Assembly (NCBI GenBank): GCA_029565675.1 | Contig: JAKQNP010000051.1 | Location: 124,001-188,000 of the forward strand | Direction of reading: 5' to 3' | Length of the DNA stretch: 64,000 bases | DNA from: a bacterium | GTDB lineage: Bacteria > Zhuqueibacterota > Zhuqueibacteria > Residuimicrobiales > Oceaniaggregativiventaceae | Shown: positions 46,251-55,932 of the stretch, piece by piece | How positions within the stretch are numbered: the stretch's first letter is position 1 | Layout: every line of letters starts with the position of its first letter | Made by a program: the position numbers and the translations under genes | Notes under the pieces: generated by a model | Told to the model about the DNA's origin: nothing | Seen by the model: the letters and a program-made list of their open reading frames with translations, nothing else | Database searches by the model: none

Positions 46251-46259
46251 CTGGTTATT

Positions 46260-46742
46260 ATGATGGAAGGTTTACTCGGTACATATTTCAATTCTTACGA
46301 TCCCAAAGGGCGCGTGGCGATCCCGGTCAAGATGCGCAATGCATTTCCCGTTGGGGAGCAGGACCGTATTTATATCACGCGCGGCATCGAGCCTTGTATC
46401 ACCGGATATTGTCAGCAGGAGTGGGATCGGTTCCGCCGCAAGTTGAATAAAGCAAAAATAGATGAAAAAACCAAAAGAAAACTCAAACGCGAGTTCATTG
46501 GGCGTGGCTCCGAAGCGGTATTTGACAAGCAGGGAAGGATCACCATACCACTGGATTTGATCAACTATGCGGATTTGCACAATGTCGAGGAGTTGATCAT
46601 CGTTGGCTGTGACGATTATATTGAGATTTGGAATCCGCAGAAATACCAGCAGTCAGGCAGCGCATCGGAGGAAGACGTTGATTCGACGATGAGCAAGATC
46701 ATTTTTGACGAGGACGACGACGCTGCCGAGGCGAAGCCGTAG
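46260..46742 (+). CDS. mraZ: Transcriptional regulator MraZ
   Basis: 160 aa. Two AbrB-like swapped-hairpin repeats: LLGTYFNSYDPKGRVAIPVKMR and FDKQGRITIPLDLINYA, with the conserved DxKGR(V/I)xIP cores. MraZ forms rings that bind repeats upstream of the dcw cluster and represses it. The acidic C-terminal tail (DEDDDAAEAKP) is an extension beyond the usual length. Two ATGs adjoin at 46260; no strong ribosome site is visible. It starts the division/cell-wall cluster and the tandem repeats lie just upstream. Confidence 0.95.
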   Translation: MMEGLLGTYFNSYDPKGRVAIPVKMRNAFPVGEQDRIYITRGIEPCITGYCQQEWDRFRRKLNKAKIDEKTKRKLKREFIGRGSEAVFDKQGRITIPLDLINYADLHNVEELIIVGCDDYIEIWNPQKYQQSGSASEEDVDSTMSKIIFDEDDDAAEAKP

Positions 46743-46763
46743 GCTGAGAAGGAGCCGCAGGTG

Positions 46764-47690
46764 ATGAGGTCAGCGGATTATCATATCCCTGTGTTGGCGG
46801 AAGAGGTGGCGGACGGATTGCGGATCGCACAAGTTTCTCGGGTTGTGGATGGGACTTTAGGGGATGGTGGGTATTCGCTTTGCTTTTTAGAACGTTCGGC
46901 AAGTGTTCAGGTCATCGGGATCGACCTGGATCGCGATGCGATCGAGCGGGCCGGGGAGCGGTTGGCAGGTTACGGCGACCGTTTTCGGGCGGTACAGGGC
47001 AATTTCAGCGATATCGATACCTTGGTGGGGCAGTTGGGGGTAGAGGATCTTGAAGCGATCGTGGTTGACTTGGGGATATCGCGATTACAGGTTACTGACC
47101 CTGCAAAAGGTTTTATGTTTTCCAAACCGGGTCCATTGTTGATGCGGATGGGTGGTGCGAGCAGGGTGGATGCGGGAAAGATCGTTAACGAATGGGACGA
47201 GAAGATGTTGGCGCAGCTGCTCTGGGAATATGGCGAGGAGCGGCGTGCCAGATGGATCGCTCGCGCGATTGTGCGGGCCCGGTCGAACAATCCTATCACG
47301 ATGACGGATGAGCTGGCTGAAGTGGTCAGACGAGCGGTGCCGCATGATCATGCGGTCAAGAGTCTCGCCAGGGTATTTCAGGCGATCCGCATTGCGGTCA
47401 ATGATGAGCTGAACAATCTGCGCTCGTTTTTACCCAAAGCGTTGCAGTTGTTGCGGCCACAAGGCAGGCTTGCAGTCGTGAGTTATCATAGTTTAGAGGA
47501 TCGGATCTGCAAAGAGTTCTTTGCCTCGCAAATTCGGCCGTGCACTTGCCCGCCGGATTTGCCGATTTGTGTTTGTGGAAAGCAACCAACCATCCGTTGG
47601 GTGGAACGACTGGTGCGGCCGTCCGAGGCAGAGGTACAGCGCAACCCCAACGCCCGGTCGGCAAAATTGCGAATAACGGAAAGGTTATGA
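46764..47690 (+). CDS. rsmH: 16S rRNA (cytosine1402-N4)-methyltransferase RsmH
   Basis: 308 aa. Motif I VDGTLGDGGYSLCFLE binds AdoMet; IVVDLGISRLQVTDPAKGF and the signature VVSYHSLEDRICKEFF are diagnostic of RsmH (MraW). A short CTCPPDLPICVCG segment near the C terminus contributes cysteines. ATG at 46764 and the adjacent GTG at 46761 both lie at workable distance from AAGGAG. The stop overlaps the ftsL start (ATGA), so these are translationally coupled. Confidence 0.95.
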   Translation: MRSADYHIPVLAEEVADGLRIAQVSRVVDGTLGDGGYSLCFLERSASVQVIGIDLDRDAIERAGERLAGYGDRFRAVQGNFSDIDTLVGQLGVEDLEAIVVDLGISRLQVTDPAKGFMFSKPGPLLMRMGGASRVDAGKIVNEWDEKMLAQLLWEYGEERRARWIARAIVRARSNNPITMTDELAEVVRRAVPHDHAVKSLARVFQAIRIAVNDELNNLRSFLPKALQLLRPQGRLAVVSYHSLEDRICKEFFASQIRPCTCPPDLPICVCGKQPTIRWVERLVRPSEAEVQRNPNARSAKLRITERL

Positions 47691-47992
47691 ACAACGGCAT
47701 TCCCATCACAGCTTTGGTTAAAGCCAGGCGAAAAAGGCGTTGGATTGTTCTGGCCTTGTTGGGATTTGCCGTTTTTTGTTTTCTCAAGGTATGGCAATCG
47801 GTTCGCGTCGATCAATTGAACCGCCGCAATGCCGAATTTAGCAGAGAACTGCGGAAAATTGCCGATGAAAATGCGCTTCTGGAAGCCCGTATCGAGCATT
47901 TGAAAAACCAGGACCGTATTGTCGCCATCGCCCGGGATAAGCTCGGGTTGGTGCAGGCACCCAAAATCAACATTTCTGTGGCGCCCGACTGA
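47687..47992 (+). CDS. ftsL: Cell division protein FtsL-like
   Basis: 101 aa. Basic N terminus, one membrane helix (about 18-37, WIVLALLGFAVFCFLKVW), then a coiled coil with LNRRNAEFSRELRKIADENALLEARIEHLK, as in FtsL/DivIC proteins of the divisome. The tail RDKLGLVQAP fits the usual end. ATG at 47687 overlaps the rsmH stop, with GGAAAGG upstream. Position between rsmH and ftsI is the conserved one, which makes the call firm despite low sequence identity in this family. Confidence 0.85.
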   Translation: MNNGIPITALVKARRKRRWIVLALLGFAVFCFLKVWQSVRVDQLNRRNAEFSRELRKIADENALLEARIEHLKNQDRIVAIARDKLGLVQAPKINISVAPD

Positions 47993-48096
47993 AACCGATA
48001 GATCCGCTGGATCCGGTTGGGCTGTGCTGAGCATTTGATGCAGCTGGGACGCCGTTCAACATCAACAATGCATTGTCCGTTCGGGAGTTGATCGGC

Positions 48097-50220
48097 ATGA
48101 GGCAAAGCGAGGAAAACAGGCTCGGTTGGCGGGTGGTGGCTTTTCACAGCGCCGTTCTGGTTGCCTTTATCCTCTTGGTCGCACGTCTGGCCTATATCCA
48201 ATTTTTGGAGAAGGAGAGTTTGGAATTGATTGCCGACCAACAGTACAAATGCGAAGTGAAACTCTCACCGCAGCGCGGTTTGATCCTCGATCGCCATTTG
48301 CGCCCACTGGCGATGAACATTCCTGCCGTTTCGATAATGGCCAATACCAGAGAGATTGCCGATAAAGTCCACACCAGCCGGGTGCTGTCGCAGATACTGG
48401 GCCAACCGGCTTCGCATTTTTTGCTGCGCTTGCAGAGCCAGAGTGGGTGGGTGGCCTTGGCATGGAACGTTTCGCCCGAGATGGGTGCCCGGTTGGCCAA
48501 AACGGGATTGCCGGGAATTCAATTGCAGGACAGCTGGGCTCGCAGCTATCCCAAAGGCCGCATCGGATCACAAGTGCTTGGCTTTGTCAGTGTTGAAGGT
48601 AAGGGCCTCGGGGGTATTGAAGGATCCTGCGATGCTCTTTTGCGCGGCAAGCCGGGCAAAGCGATTATGCAAAAACTGGCCACTGGCAAAACCGCCCAGC
48701 TTTTTGAAAGACCGGAATATCCGAAAATCTCTCCGATCGATGGCAGCGATGTGGTGTTGACCATCGATTGTTTTTATCAAAGCATTGTCGAACGCAATTT
48801 ACAGCAGGCGATTGCGGAAACAGAGGCGGACAGCGGGGCGGTGGTCGTCATGGATCCGTTTAGCGGTGAAATCCTGGCCATGGCTTCCGCGCCGAATTAC
48901 GATCCCAACCGCCCGTCTGATTTTCACCCGTCGAGCCATCGCATGCGGGCAATCAGTGATCAATATGAACCCGGCAGCACATTCAAATTGGTCTTGGTCA
49001 GTGCAGCGCTGGACATTGATCTCAAACGTCCGGAAGACGAGGTTTTTTGTGAGAATGGCAAGTTTGAAATTATGAATGAAACGCTGCATGATACTTCTCC
49101 TTATGGGCGGTTGAGTCTGGCCGATGTGTTGGCCAAGTCCTCGAATATCGGGGCGGCCAAGACCGCACTAGAGATGGACAAGGCCAAGTTTTATCGATAT
49201 GCCCGCGATTTTGGTTTTGGAGTACGCACCGGTGTCGAGCTTCCGGGAGAGGCGGATGGCGTGCTCAAGCCGGTTTCGCAATGGTCAGGTTACACCCCCA
49301 TCGCGATGGCGATCGGCTACGAAATCGCAGCAACACCGCTGCAGATGTGTACCATGCTGTGCACAATCGCCAACGGCGGTTTGCTGCTCAAGCCAACACT
49401 GGTTCGCCAGGTGCGCCAGGGCGAGCAGGTGCTGAGCAACCGGGCCCCGCGGGAAGTGGTGCGTTATGTGATCAAAAAACATACAGCCATGACGATGAAA
49501 GATCTCATGCAGCGGGTGGTCGAAGTAGGAACCGGTCGCAAGGCGCAAATTCCAGGTTTGCAGGTTTGCGGCAAAACTGGAACGAGCCGGATGGTGCGCC
49601 GGGATGGCAACGGCTACTCGCGCACCAATTATGTCAGCAGTTTCGGCGGTTTTTTCCCCAAGGAGAATCCCAAGATCGCGATTTTTGTCGTCATCCACAA
49701 TCCGCGCAGCGGTTTCTATGGCGGCGATGTGGCGGCTCCATGTTTTCGCGCCATCTCTGAAGAGTTGATTTACCATGAAGGCAGCGATTATTTCGATCTG
49801 AAAAAACAGGATGTGGTGGTGGCTGAGAATCCGGTGCCTGTACCGGTGCCGGTATTGATTGGTTTCAATCGCGATGTGGCGCGCAATGCCGCGATTAAAG
49901 CGGGATTGAAGATCAAATGGATGGGGTCCGGAGATATTGTCATCGAACAAAAACCCGACCCAAACACATTGTTGGGGCTGGAAGACGAGGTGGTCTTGTG
50001 GACTGCCGAAGCCGACTCGCGCATTGTGCCCAACGTCGAAGGATTGCCGATTCGCAATGCTCTCAATCTGTTGGCTGCCAACGGGATTCGGGCGGTGGTA
50101 GACGGCACCGGCAAGGTCGTCAAGCAGCAACCCTTTGCCGGCCACGAGATCAAATCCGATGAACAAGTGCTGTTGCGATGCGAATCGTCGATCGATCTGA
50201 AAAAGTTGATCATTCTTTAG
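48097..50220 (+). CDS. ftsI: Penicillin-binding protein FtsI/PBP3-type transpeptidase with PASTA domains
   Basis: 707 aa, septal class B enzyme that cross-links peptidoglycan. One membrane helix near the N terminus (about 13-36), a dimerisation region, then the transpeptidase with S294-x-x-K297 (STFK), SSN at 348-350 and KTG at 493-495. Two PASTA-like repeats fill the last 130 residues, starting near VPVPVLIGFNRDVARNAA and IVPNVEGLPIRNALNLL. ATG at 48097 has GGGAG upstream; an in-frame TTG eight codons earlier is less likely. It follows ftsL after about 100 bases, in the usual order. Confidence 0.95.
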   Translation: MRQSEENRLGWRVVAFHSAVLVAFILLVARLAYIQFLEKESLELIADQQYKCEVKLSPQRGLILDRHLRPLAMNIPAVSIMANTREIADKVHTSRVLSQILGQPASHFLLRLQSQSGWVALAWNVSPEMGARLAKTGLPGIQLQDSWARSYPKGRIGSQVLGFVSVEGKGLGGIEGSCDALLRGKPGKAIMQKLATGKTAQLFERPEYPKISPIDGSDVVLTIDCFYQSIVERNLQQAIAETEADSGAVVVMDPFSGEILAMASAPNYDPNRPSDFHPSSHRMRAISDQYEPGSTFKLVLVSAALDIDLKRPEDEVFCENGKFEIMNETLHDTSPYGRLSLADVLAKSSNIGAAKTALEMDKAKFYRYARDFGFGVRTGVELPGEADGVLKPVSQWSGYTPIAMAIGYEIAATPLQMCTMLCTIANGGLLLKPTLVRQVRQGEQVLSNRAPREVVRYVIKKHTAMTMKDLMQRVVEVGTGRKAQIPGLQVCGKTGTSRMVRRDGNGYSRTNYVSSFGGFFPKENPKIAIFVVIHNPRSGFYGGDVAAPCFRAISEELIYHEGSDYFDLKKQDVVVAENPVPVPVPVLIGFNRDVARNAAIKAGLKIKWMGSGDIVIEQKPDPNTLLGLEDEVVLWTAEADSRIVPNVEGLPIRNALNLLAANGIRAVVDGTGKVVKQQPFAGHEIKSDEQVLLRCESSIDLKKLIIL

Positions 50221-50228
50221 GGTGTCGA

Positions 50229-51620
50229 GTGAAAGAAGCGCTGCTGACAATCGATGAAGTTTTGGCCATCGAAACCCTTGTTTCCGAATGGACTGGAAAA
50301 GGGGCGACGACCATGAACGGCATCAGCACCGACTCGCGTCTTCTGCGGCCCGGCGAGTGGTTCTGCGCAATCGCAGGGGAGCGATTCGACGGCCATGAAT
50401 TTGTTCCAAAAGCCATGGCCAGGGGGGCGGCAGGTGCAATTGTCAACCAGGAGTGGTTCCGCAATCATCCGGAATGGGCTGACCGCGCGCTGTTGATCGT
50501 CGAAGATACCCTGCAGGCTTATCAGGAAATCGCCCGGCATTATCGCAACAAAACCAGCATTCCGGTGATCGGCATCACCGGCAGCAGCGGCAAGACCACC
50601 TGCAAAGAGATGGTCTATTCGGTGTTGTCACAGCGATTCGCCGCACATTGCAATGCAAAGTCCTTTAATAACCACATCGGATTGCCGGCGACTCTGCTGA
50701 CTTTGCGGCCGAATCACGAAATTCTTGTCGCTGAGGTCGGCACCAATCATTTTGGTGAACTGCGCCGGCTCGGGCAGATCCTCAATCCGACAGTCGTGGT
50801 GTTGACCAATATCGGCTTTGCCCATCTGGAGGCCTTTGGTTCTCTTGAAGGCGTCTTGCGTGCCAAACTGGAATTGCTCGAATCGCTGCCGGCAAACGGC
50901 ACGGTGGTCTTCAACAGCGATGACCCGCTGCTGTCTGCTGTTCGCTATCCAGGTCAGACTCACCTCCGCTACGGCTTGTATCCGCCAGCGGATGTGCGAG
51001 CAACCGATCTCTCCTGCAACGATACCGCCTGTTATCAATTTTCGGTCGATGATCGACTTTATCGGCTGCCGATCGCTGGCCGACATAATGTCTACAATGC
51101 TCTGGCCGCCATTGCGGTTGGACAATTTTTTTCTCTGTCATTTGAGGAGATACAGCGCGGTCTGCAAAATTTTGTCGCGGTGGAAAAGAGAATGCAGATC
51201 GAACACCTCGGCGGGATGATGCTGGTCAATGAAACCTACAACGCCAATCCGAGCAGCATGGCTGCGGCACTGCGCACCCTTGCCGATATGACTCTCGCCG
51301 CCGGTGGGCGGCGTATTGCTGTGTTGGGAGATATGCTTGAACTGGGCTCTTCCGCTGTCAAACAACATCAAAATCTTGCTGAACAGGTTGTCGATGCAGG
51401 GGTGGAAATTCTTTTTCTCTACGGCGATTACACACGTTACACTGCCGAAAGTGCACACCGATATGCCGATTTGAAGGTATACCACTTTGCAAAAAAAGAA
51501 GACCTGGCGGACCATTTGCACGAAATCATCCACGCAAACGACATCATTTTATTTAAGGGCTCGCGGGGAATGCAAATGGAATCAGTGATTGAATCGCTTA
51601 AAACTCGCAAGAGTGAATAG
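50229..51620 (+). CDS. murF: UDP-N-acetylmuramoyl-tripeptide--D-alanyl-D-alanine ligase MurF
   Basis: 463 aa cytoplasmic Mur ligase that adds D-Ala-D-Ala to the muropeptide precursor. ATP loop GITGSSGKTT at about 115-124, FNNHIGLP, VAEVGTNHFGEL, AGRHNVYNALAAIAV and VNETYNANPSSMAAALR are MurF-type segments. GTG at 50229 begins eight bases after the ftsI stop, with AGGGTG just upstream; further upstream in-frame sequence is inside ftsI. murE, normally located between ftsI and murF, is missing here. Confidence 0.95.
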   Translation: MKEALLTIDEVLAIETLVSEWTGKGATTMNGISTDSRLLRPGEWFCAIAGERFDGHEFVPKAMARGAAGAIVNQEWFRNHPEWADRALLIVEDTLQAYQEIARHYRNKTSIPVIGITGSSGKTTCKEMVYSVLSQRFAAHCNAKSFNNHIGLPATLLTLRPNHEILVAEVGTNHFGELRRLGQILNPTVVVLTNIGFAHLEAFGSLEGVLRAKLELLESLPANGTVVFNSDDPLLSAVRYPGQTHLRYGLYPPADVRATDLSCNDTACYQFSVDDRLYRLPIAGRHNVYNALAAIAVGQFFSLSFEEIQRGLQNFVAVEKRMQIEHLGGMMLVNETYNANPSSMAAALRTLADMTLAAGGRRIAVLGDMLELGSSAVKQHQNLAEQVVDAGVEILFLYGDYTRYTAESAHRYADLKVYHFAKKEDLADHLHEIIHANDIILFKGSRGMQMESVIESLKTRKSE

Positions 51621-51628
51621 GATGGATC

Positions 51629-52714
51629 ATGTTATACTATTTGTTCTATCCGCTGCGCGAACATCATATCTTTTTTAATTTGTTCCGCTACATCACTTTC
51701 AGGGCGGCGATGGCTGCCATGCTGGCTCTGTTGATCAGCTTGGCGATTGGACCAGTGATCATTCGCAAGCTCAAACAGATGCAAATTGGCGAGCAGATTC
51801 GCGCAGATGGACCGCAATCGCATTTCAACAAGCGTGGCACACCCAGCATGGGCGGAATCATTATTTTGATCAGCGTGCTGGTGCCGACCTTGTTGTTTGC
51901 CAGGATCGGCGACACGGCTATCTGGCTGGTGGTGGTTGCCACAGTATGGCTTGCGCTTTTGGGCTTATTGGACGATTACCTCAAAATCGTCAAAAAGTTG
52001 CCTAAAGGCCTGATCGGCCGTTACAAACTCCTGGGGCAAATATTGCTGGGGCTTTTTGTCGGGGTGGTGGTCTACTTTTTCCCGATTGTGGAAGAGGCGC
52101 GTTCCTCAACGACATTGCCGTTTTTTAAAGATTATGAATTGGAGTTTGGCATTTTCTATATCGCGGTGGTCGCTTTTGTCATCACCGCAACCAGCAATGG
52201 CAGCAATCTGACGGACGGCTTGGATGGATTGCTGATCGGTTTGATCGCTATTGCTGCGGTTGTATTTGCTGGCATTGCTTATGTCAGCGGCCGGGTGGAT
52301 TTCAGCGATTATCTCAACATCATCTATCTGCCGGGTGCGGGTGAATTGACTGTCTATTGTGCGGCAATGCTCGGTGCATCGCTCGGATTTCTGTGGTACA
52401 ATGCCTATCCTGCGCAGGTTTTTATGGGCGATACCGGCGCCCTTTCCCTTGGCGGGGGCATCGCTGCAGTCGCTGTTTTGTTGAAAAAGGAACTCTTGCT
52501 CGTTTTGATCTGCGGCATATTCGTCGTGGAAAGCCTGTCGGTGATTCTGCAGGTCTTTTTCTTTAAACGCACCGGCAAACGAATATTCAAAATGGCGCCG
52601 CTGCACCATCACTATGAGTTGCTTGGCTGGGCTGAGCCCAAAGTGGTCATCCGTTTCTGGATCATCGGCATTTTGTTGGCACTGTTGACTCTGACGACTT
52701 TTAAAATTCGTTGA
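51629..52714 (+). CDS. mraY: Phospho-N-acetylmuramoyl-pentapeptide transferase MraY
   Basis: 361 aa inner-membrane enzyme that makes lipid I. About ten helices. Active-site segments are LLDDYLKIV (Asp pair), NGSNLTDGLDGL, MGDTGALSLGGGIA and HHHYELLGWAEPKVVIRFW with the HHH metal/uracil site. ATG at 51629 has AGGATGG upstream and lies eight bases after the murF stop. In most bacteria murD follows; here 95 non-coding bases lead to ftsW. Confidence 0.97.
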   Translation: MLYYLFYPLREHHIFFNLFRYITFRAAMAAMLALLISLAIGPVIIRKLKQMQIGEQIRADGPQSHFNKRGTPSMGGIIILISVLVPTLLFARIGDTAIWLVVVATVWLALLGLLDDYLKIVKKLPKGLIGRYKLLGQILLGLFVGVVVYFFPIVEEARSSTTLPFFKDYELEFGIFYIAVVAFVITATSNGSNLTDGLDGLLIGLIAIAAVVFAGIAYVSGRVDFSDYLNIIYLPGAGELTVYCAAMLGASLGFLWYNAYPAQVFMGDTGALSLGGGIAAVAVLLKKELLLVLICGIFVVESLSVILQVFFFKRTGKRIFKMAPLHHHYELLGWAEPKVVIRFWIIGILLALLTLTTFKIR

Positions 52715-52809
52715 GGTTGGCGGAGTGCGGTTGTGCTTGGATTTTACCATGCCGAGGCGATCTGAATCGTTCTTTATGACGCATTGAATTCATTGACATC
52801 GGCAAACAG

Positions 52810-53982
52810 ATGAAAGCAGTTAAAAAACTCGCGCATATCGATTTCGTGCTCCTGGTCTGTGTGCTGGTTTTGTTGATCATCGGCACCATGATGGTCTATA
52901 CGTCCAGCTCCTATCGAGCCGAGATGAATTATGGCGACAGTGAACATTTTCTTACGCGTCAGCTCGTTCGCCTGGTCCTGGGTATCGCGGCAATGCTGCT
53001 TTTTGCTCTGATTGACTACCGCCGCTGGTTGGTCTATGCACCCTTGTTCTATGTCGTTTCATTGGCGTTGTTGGTTGTGTTGTTTACCTCGATGCCGTTT
53101 GTCTCGCCGGTACATGGCTCGCGCCGCTGGATTCAATTGGGCTTTTTTTCTTTTCAGCCATCCGATCTGGCTCGCTATGCGCTGATCCTGGTTTTGGCCC
53201 GCGCTCTCTATTCTGAACGCGACTCGCTTGATGATTTTTGGCGCGGCTTCGGCAAAATGTTGGTCATTTCTCTCGTCATAATCGCGCCGATTCTCGTCGA
53301 ACCCGATCTTGGTACGGCGGTGATTCTGCTGATGGTTGTCTATGCCATGTTTTTCTTTGCCGAAGTGAGAATAACCTATCTTCTCGCTTCCGGACTGACA
53401 TTGGTCTCTTTCGCATTGTTTTTTATAAAATTGCATCGATACCAATCAACCCGGATCGACAGTTGGATTGTCGCCCTGAACACTGGGCAGGCCGGTTGGC
53501 AGGTCAAGCAATCTCTGATCAGTCTGGCTGAAGGCGGCTGGTTCGGCAATGGCCTCGGCAACAGCCGGCAAAAATATATGTTTTTGCCGGAGGCGCATAA
53601 AGATTTCATTTTTTCTATCGTCGGCGAGGAGATGGGATTTATCGGTACGGTAGTGGTTTTGTTTCTTTTTCTTGTCATTATCTATCGCGGCATGCGAATC
53701 GCCATACAAGCACCGAATGGGTATGGCCGGCTTTTGGCGGCCGGCCTGACGGTGTCGCTGGGATTGTATGCGTTTATCAACGCCGGAGTGGCGGTGGGAG
53801 TGTTGCCGACGACCGGTATTCCGATGCCCTTTGTCAGTTACGGCGGCACCGCGTTGGTGATGAATCTTGCGGCAATCGGTCTATTGATGAATATCGCCCT
53901 GCAAGGGTCGCGTTCGAATGCGAATGCGGTGGCGTGGCGGACTTATCGCCAACGGCTTAATCGTCCAATTTTCACGCGCTGA
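52810..53982 (+). CDS. ftsW: Peptidoglycan glycosyltransferase FtsW
   Basis: 390 aa SEDS protein with about ten helices that polymerises lipid II at the septum with FtsI. The signature region PTTGIPMPFVSYGGTALVMNL is complete, and VHGSRRWIQLGFFSFQPSDLARYALIL contains the conserved tract near the substrate cavity. ATG at 52810 is chosen as the first in-frame ATG giving the typical start; the ribosome site is weak. It precedes murG by 17 bases. Confidence 0.95.
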   Translation: MKAVKKLAHIDFVLLVCVLVLLIIGTMMVYTSSSYRAEMNYGDSEHFLTRQLVRLVLGIAAMLLFALIDYRRWLVYAPLFYVVSLALLVVLFTSMPFVSPVHGSRRWIQLGFFSFQPSDLARYALILVLARALYSERDSLDDFWRGFGKMLVISLVIIAPILVEPDLGTAVILLMVVYAMFFFAEVRITYLLASGLTLVSFALFFIKLHRYQSTRIDSWIVALNTGQAGWQVKQSLISLAEGGWFGNGLGNSRQKYMFLPEAHKDFIFSIVGEEMGFIGTVVVLFLFLVIIYRGMRIAIQAPNGYGRLLAAGLTVSLGLYAFINAGVAVGVLPTTGIPMPFVSYGGTALVMNLAAIGLLMNIALQGSRSNANAVAWRTYRQRLNRPIFTR

Positions 53983-53999
53983 GGAGAGGCGGGATTGAG

Positions 54000-55121
54000 A
54001 TGGCAAAACCGGATTTACAACCGGTAGTGGTTTTTGCTGGCGGCGGGACCGGGGGGCATCTTTTTCCAGCTCTGGCCATTGCCCGTGCCTTGTTGCAGCG
54101 CAGACCGAATGCCACAATACACTTTGTTGGTACTTCAAAAGGAATCGAAACCCGTTTGATCCCACAGGCCGGATTTCCGCTGCACTTGATCGCGGTGCGG
54201 GGTTTTGTGCGCCGTTCTTTGTTTGCCAATCTGAGCGTGATTTTTCGATTGTTTGTGAGTCTGGTGCAAAGTTATCGCCTTTTGCGGCGACTCAAACCCG
54301 CTCTGGTGGTCGGCACCGGCGGCTATGTCAGCGGGCCGGTGCTCTATATGGCGTCGTTGTTGCGTATCAGCACGGTGATCCAGGAACAGAACCGTTATCC
54401 AGGCGTGGCCACTCGCTGGTTGTCAGCCAGAGCCGACCAGGTCCATATCGCTTTTGCAGAGGCGGAAGAATATTTCAAAAACAAAGATCGCGTGCATCTG
54501 AGCGGCAATCCCATCCGGTCTCTGGAAACCGATCTATCACCGGCACAAGCGCGGCGACATTTCGATTTGGCTGCCGACAAACCGACCATCCTGGTTTTCG
54601 GCGGCAGCCAGGGCGCGCGGATCATCAATCGATCTCTGTTGCAAATCATACCCAATCTGTTGGCAGAAAGCACCGCACAGCTGATCTGGAGCACCGGTAC
54701 ACTGGACTATGAAGAGGTTTTTTCGACGTGCGAACAATACAGTGGACGGATTGCCGTACGGCCGTTTATCGATGAAATGGCGATCGCTTATGCCGCAGCC
54801 GACCTGGCGCTGTGCCGTGCCGGCGCTTTGACCTTGGCCGAGATTACAGCTTGTGGAATCGCTGCGGTATTGATTCCTTTCCGCTATGCTGCGGAAAACC
54901 ATCAGGAACACAATGCCCGGGCGTTGGTCAATTTGGGAGCAGCACGGATGCTCACCGAAACTGAGCTGAGTGGCGACCGCCTTTTTGCGGTGCTGCAAGA
55001 GTTGCTGCACAACGAAAATGAGCTGGCAAAGATGCGTCGGGCCGCCCGTTCAGCCGCTTTCCCCCGGGCAACCGATGCGATTGTCGACTCTTTATTGCCG
55101 TTGATCGATCGAAGCGTATAG
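54000..55121 (+). CDS. murG: UDP-GlcNAc:lipid I N-acetylglucosaminyltransferase MurG
   Basis: 373 aa peripheral membrane GT-B enzyme that makes lipid II. G-loops GGGTGGHLFPALAIA and GTGGYVSGPVLYMA, QEQNRYPGVATRWLS, VFGGSQGARIINRSL and the donor segment RAGALTLAEITACGIAAVLIP are typical. ATG at 54000 with GGAGAGG upstream. murC, murB or ddl, which usually follow, are absent; the next gene is FtsQ-like and starts 11 bases after the stop. Confidence 0.96.
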   Translation: MAKPDLQPVVVFAGGGTGGHLFPALAIARALLQRRPNATIHFVGTSKGIETRLIPQAGFPLHLIAVRGFVRRSLFANLSVIFRLFVSLVQSYRLLRRLKPALVVGTGGYVSGPVLYMASLLRISTVIQEQNRYPGVATRWLSARADQVHIAFAEAEEYFKNKDRVHLSGNPIRSLETDLSPAQARRHFDLAADKPTILVFGGSQGARIINRSLLQIIPNLLAESTAQLIWSTGTLDYEEVFSTCEQYSGRIAVRPFIDEMAIAYAAADLALCRAGALTLAEITACGIAAVLIPFRYAAENHQEHNARALVNLGAARMLTETELSGDRLFAVLQELLHNENELAKMRRAARSAAFPRATDAIVDSLLPLIDRSV

Positions 55122-55132
55122 GAGGACGGCAA

Positions 55133-55849
55133 ATGGATTATCTCAGCTATGGTAAAAAAATACTTTACGTCTTGGCCGCCATGTTGATCGGCCTGATGCT
55201 CAGCATGGAACTGCTCGATAGGCATACTCCGAAAGAGGAAGCGAAGCAGAATGTGTTTTCCTCTGTGTTGCCGACCTGGATGAAGGTCGGTGATTTGGAG
55301 CCGATCGATAGCGATTCGCAGGTTCGCGAGGCCGAGGATGACGGTTCGAGCCTGCCGCTGACTATTCCGGAAGTACAGAGATGGTTGTCTAGCAGTGACC
55401 AGGGCAAAGCGAATTGGATTTTGTATACCGACTCGCAGCTTTATGGTTTGGACGACAAGTGGCGCCTGTTGGGCAAACTCGATTCATTGACTCTGGTTGC
55501 AACTCCGCTGATCAGCGGTAGCGGGTTTCGTGTTCACATGAAAAATCGCCGGTTGGTTCATCCGGTTATGGCGGATTTTATCGCTTTTAGCCAGAGCTGC
55601 AGGCGGACGGACAACAGGATCTTTACACTGATCAGCGAGATTCAGTTGGATCCGGATATCGGACTGGTGATCGTCATTAACCGCGGCCGTCAGCTTCCGG
55701 TAGTGCTGGGCAAAGGAGATATGCAGCGCAAAGTCGATTATCTGCTGGCGGTTTTAAACCAGGAAAAGGCACAGCCCTATCTGAGCGATGCGATCTTGCT
55801 CGATATTCGGGTCAATGGCCAGGTGATCGTCAAGCAAAGAGCGGGTTGA
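55133..55849 (+). CDS. ftsQ: FtsQ/DivIB-like cell division protein
   Basis: 238 aa. One N-terminal membrane helix (about 10-27), then an extracytoplasmic part. Its C-terminal half resembles the FtsQ beta domain: IQLDPDIGLVIVINRGRQLPVVLGKGDMQRKVDYLLAVLNQ and AILLDIRVNGQVIVKQR, the usual ends of FtsQ. The POTRA-type region between is not recognisable. The position just before ftsA is the FtsQ position. ATG at 55133 has AGGAGG upstream. Divergent but the best explanation. Confidence 0.72.
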   Translation: MDYLSYGKKILYVLAAMLIGLMLSMELLDRHTPKEEAKQNVFSSVLPTWMKVGDLEPIDSDSQVREAEDDGSSLPLTIPEVQRWLSSSDQGKANWILYTDSQLYGLDDKWRLLGKLDSLTLVATPLISGSGFRVHMKNRRLVHPVMADFIAFSQSCRRTDNRIFTLISEIQLDPDIGLVIVINRGRQLPVVLGKGDMQRKVDYLLAVLNQEKAQPYLSDAILLDIRVNGQVIVKQRAG

Positions 55850-55932
55850 GAAGAACTTTGGATAGAGACCCGCTTGTCTGCCGCCGATTCGGCGTTGCAG
55901 AGTCGGCTGACAAGAAAATGGTGGGATAACTT

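Larger units (their letters stand above)
45953..46259. other. Divergent regulatory region between the ABC exporter and mraZ
   Basis: 307 bases without a gene. It holds a hairpin pair with T-run on the plus strand (46027-46082), the mraZ promoter candidate (46169-46197), and 10-bp-periodic repeats (46201-46250), each listed separately. An imperfect GTTCA...TGAAC repeat lies near 45971-46001. Confidence 0.6.
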
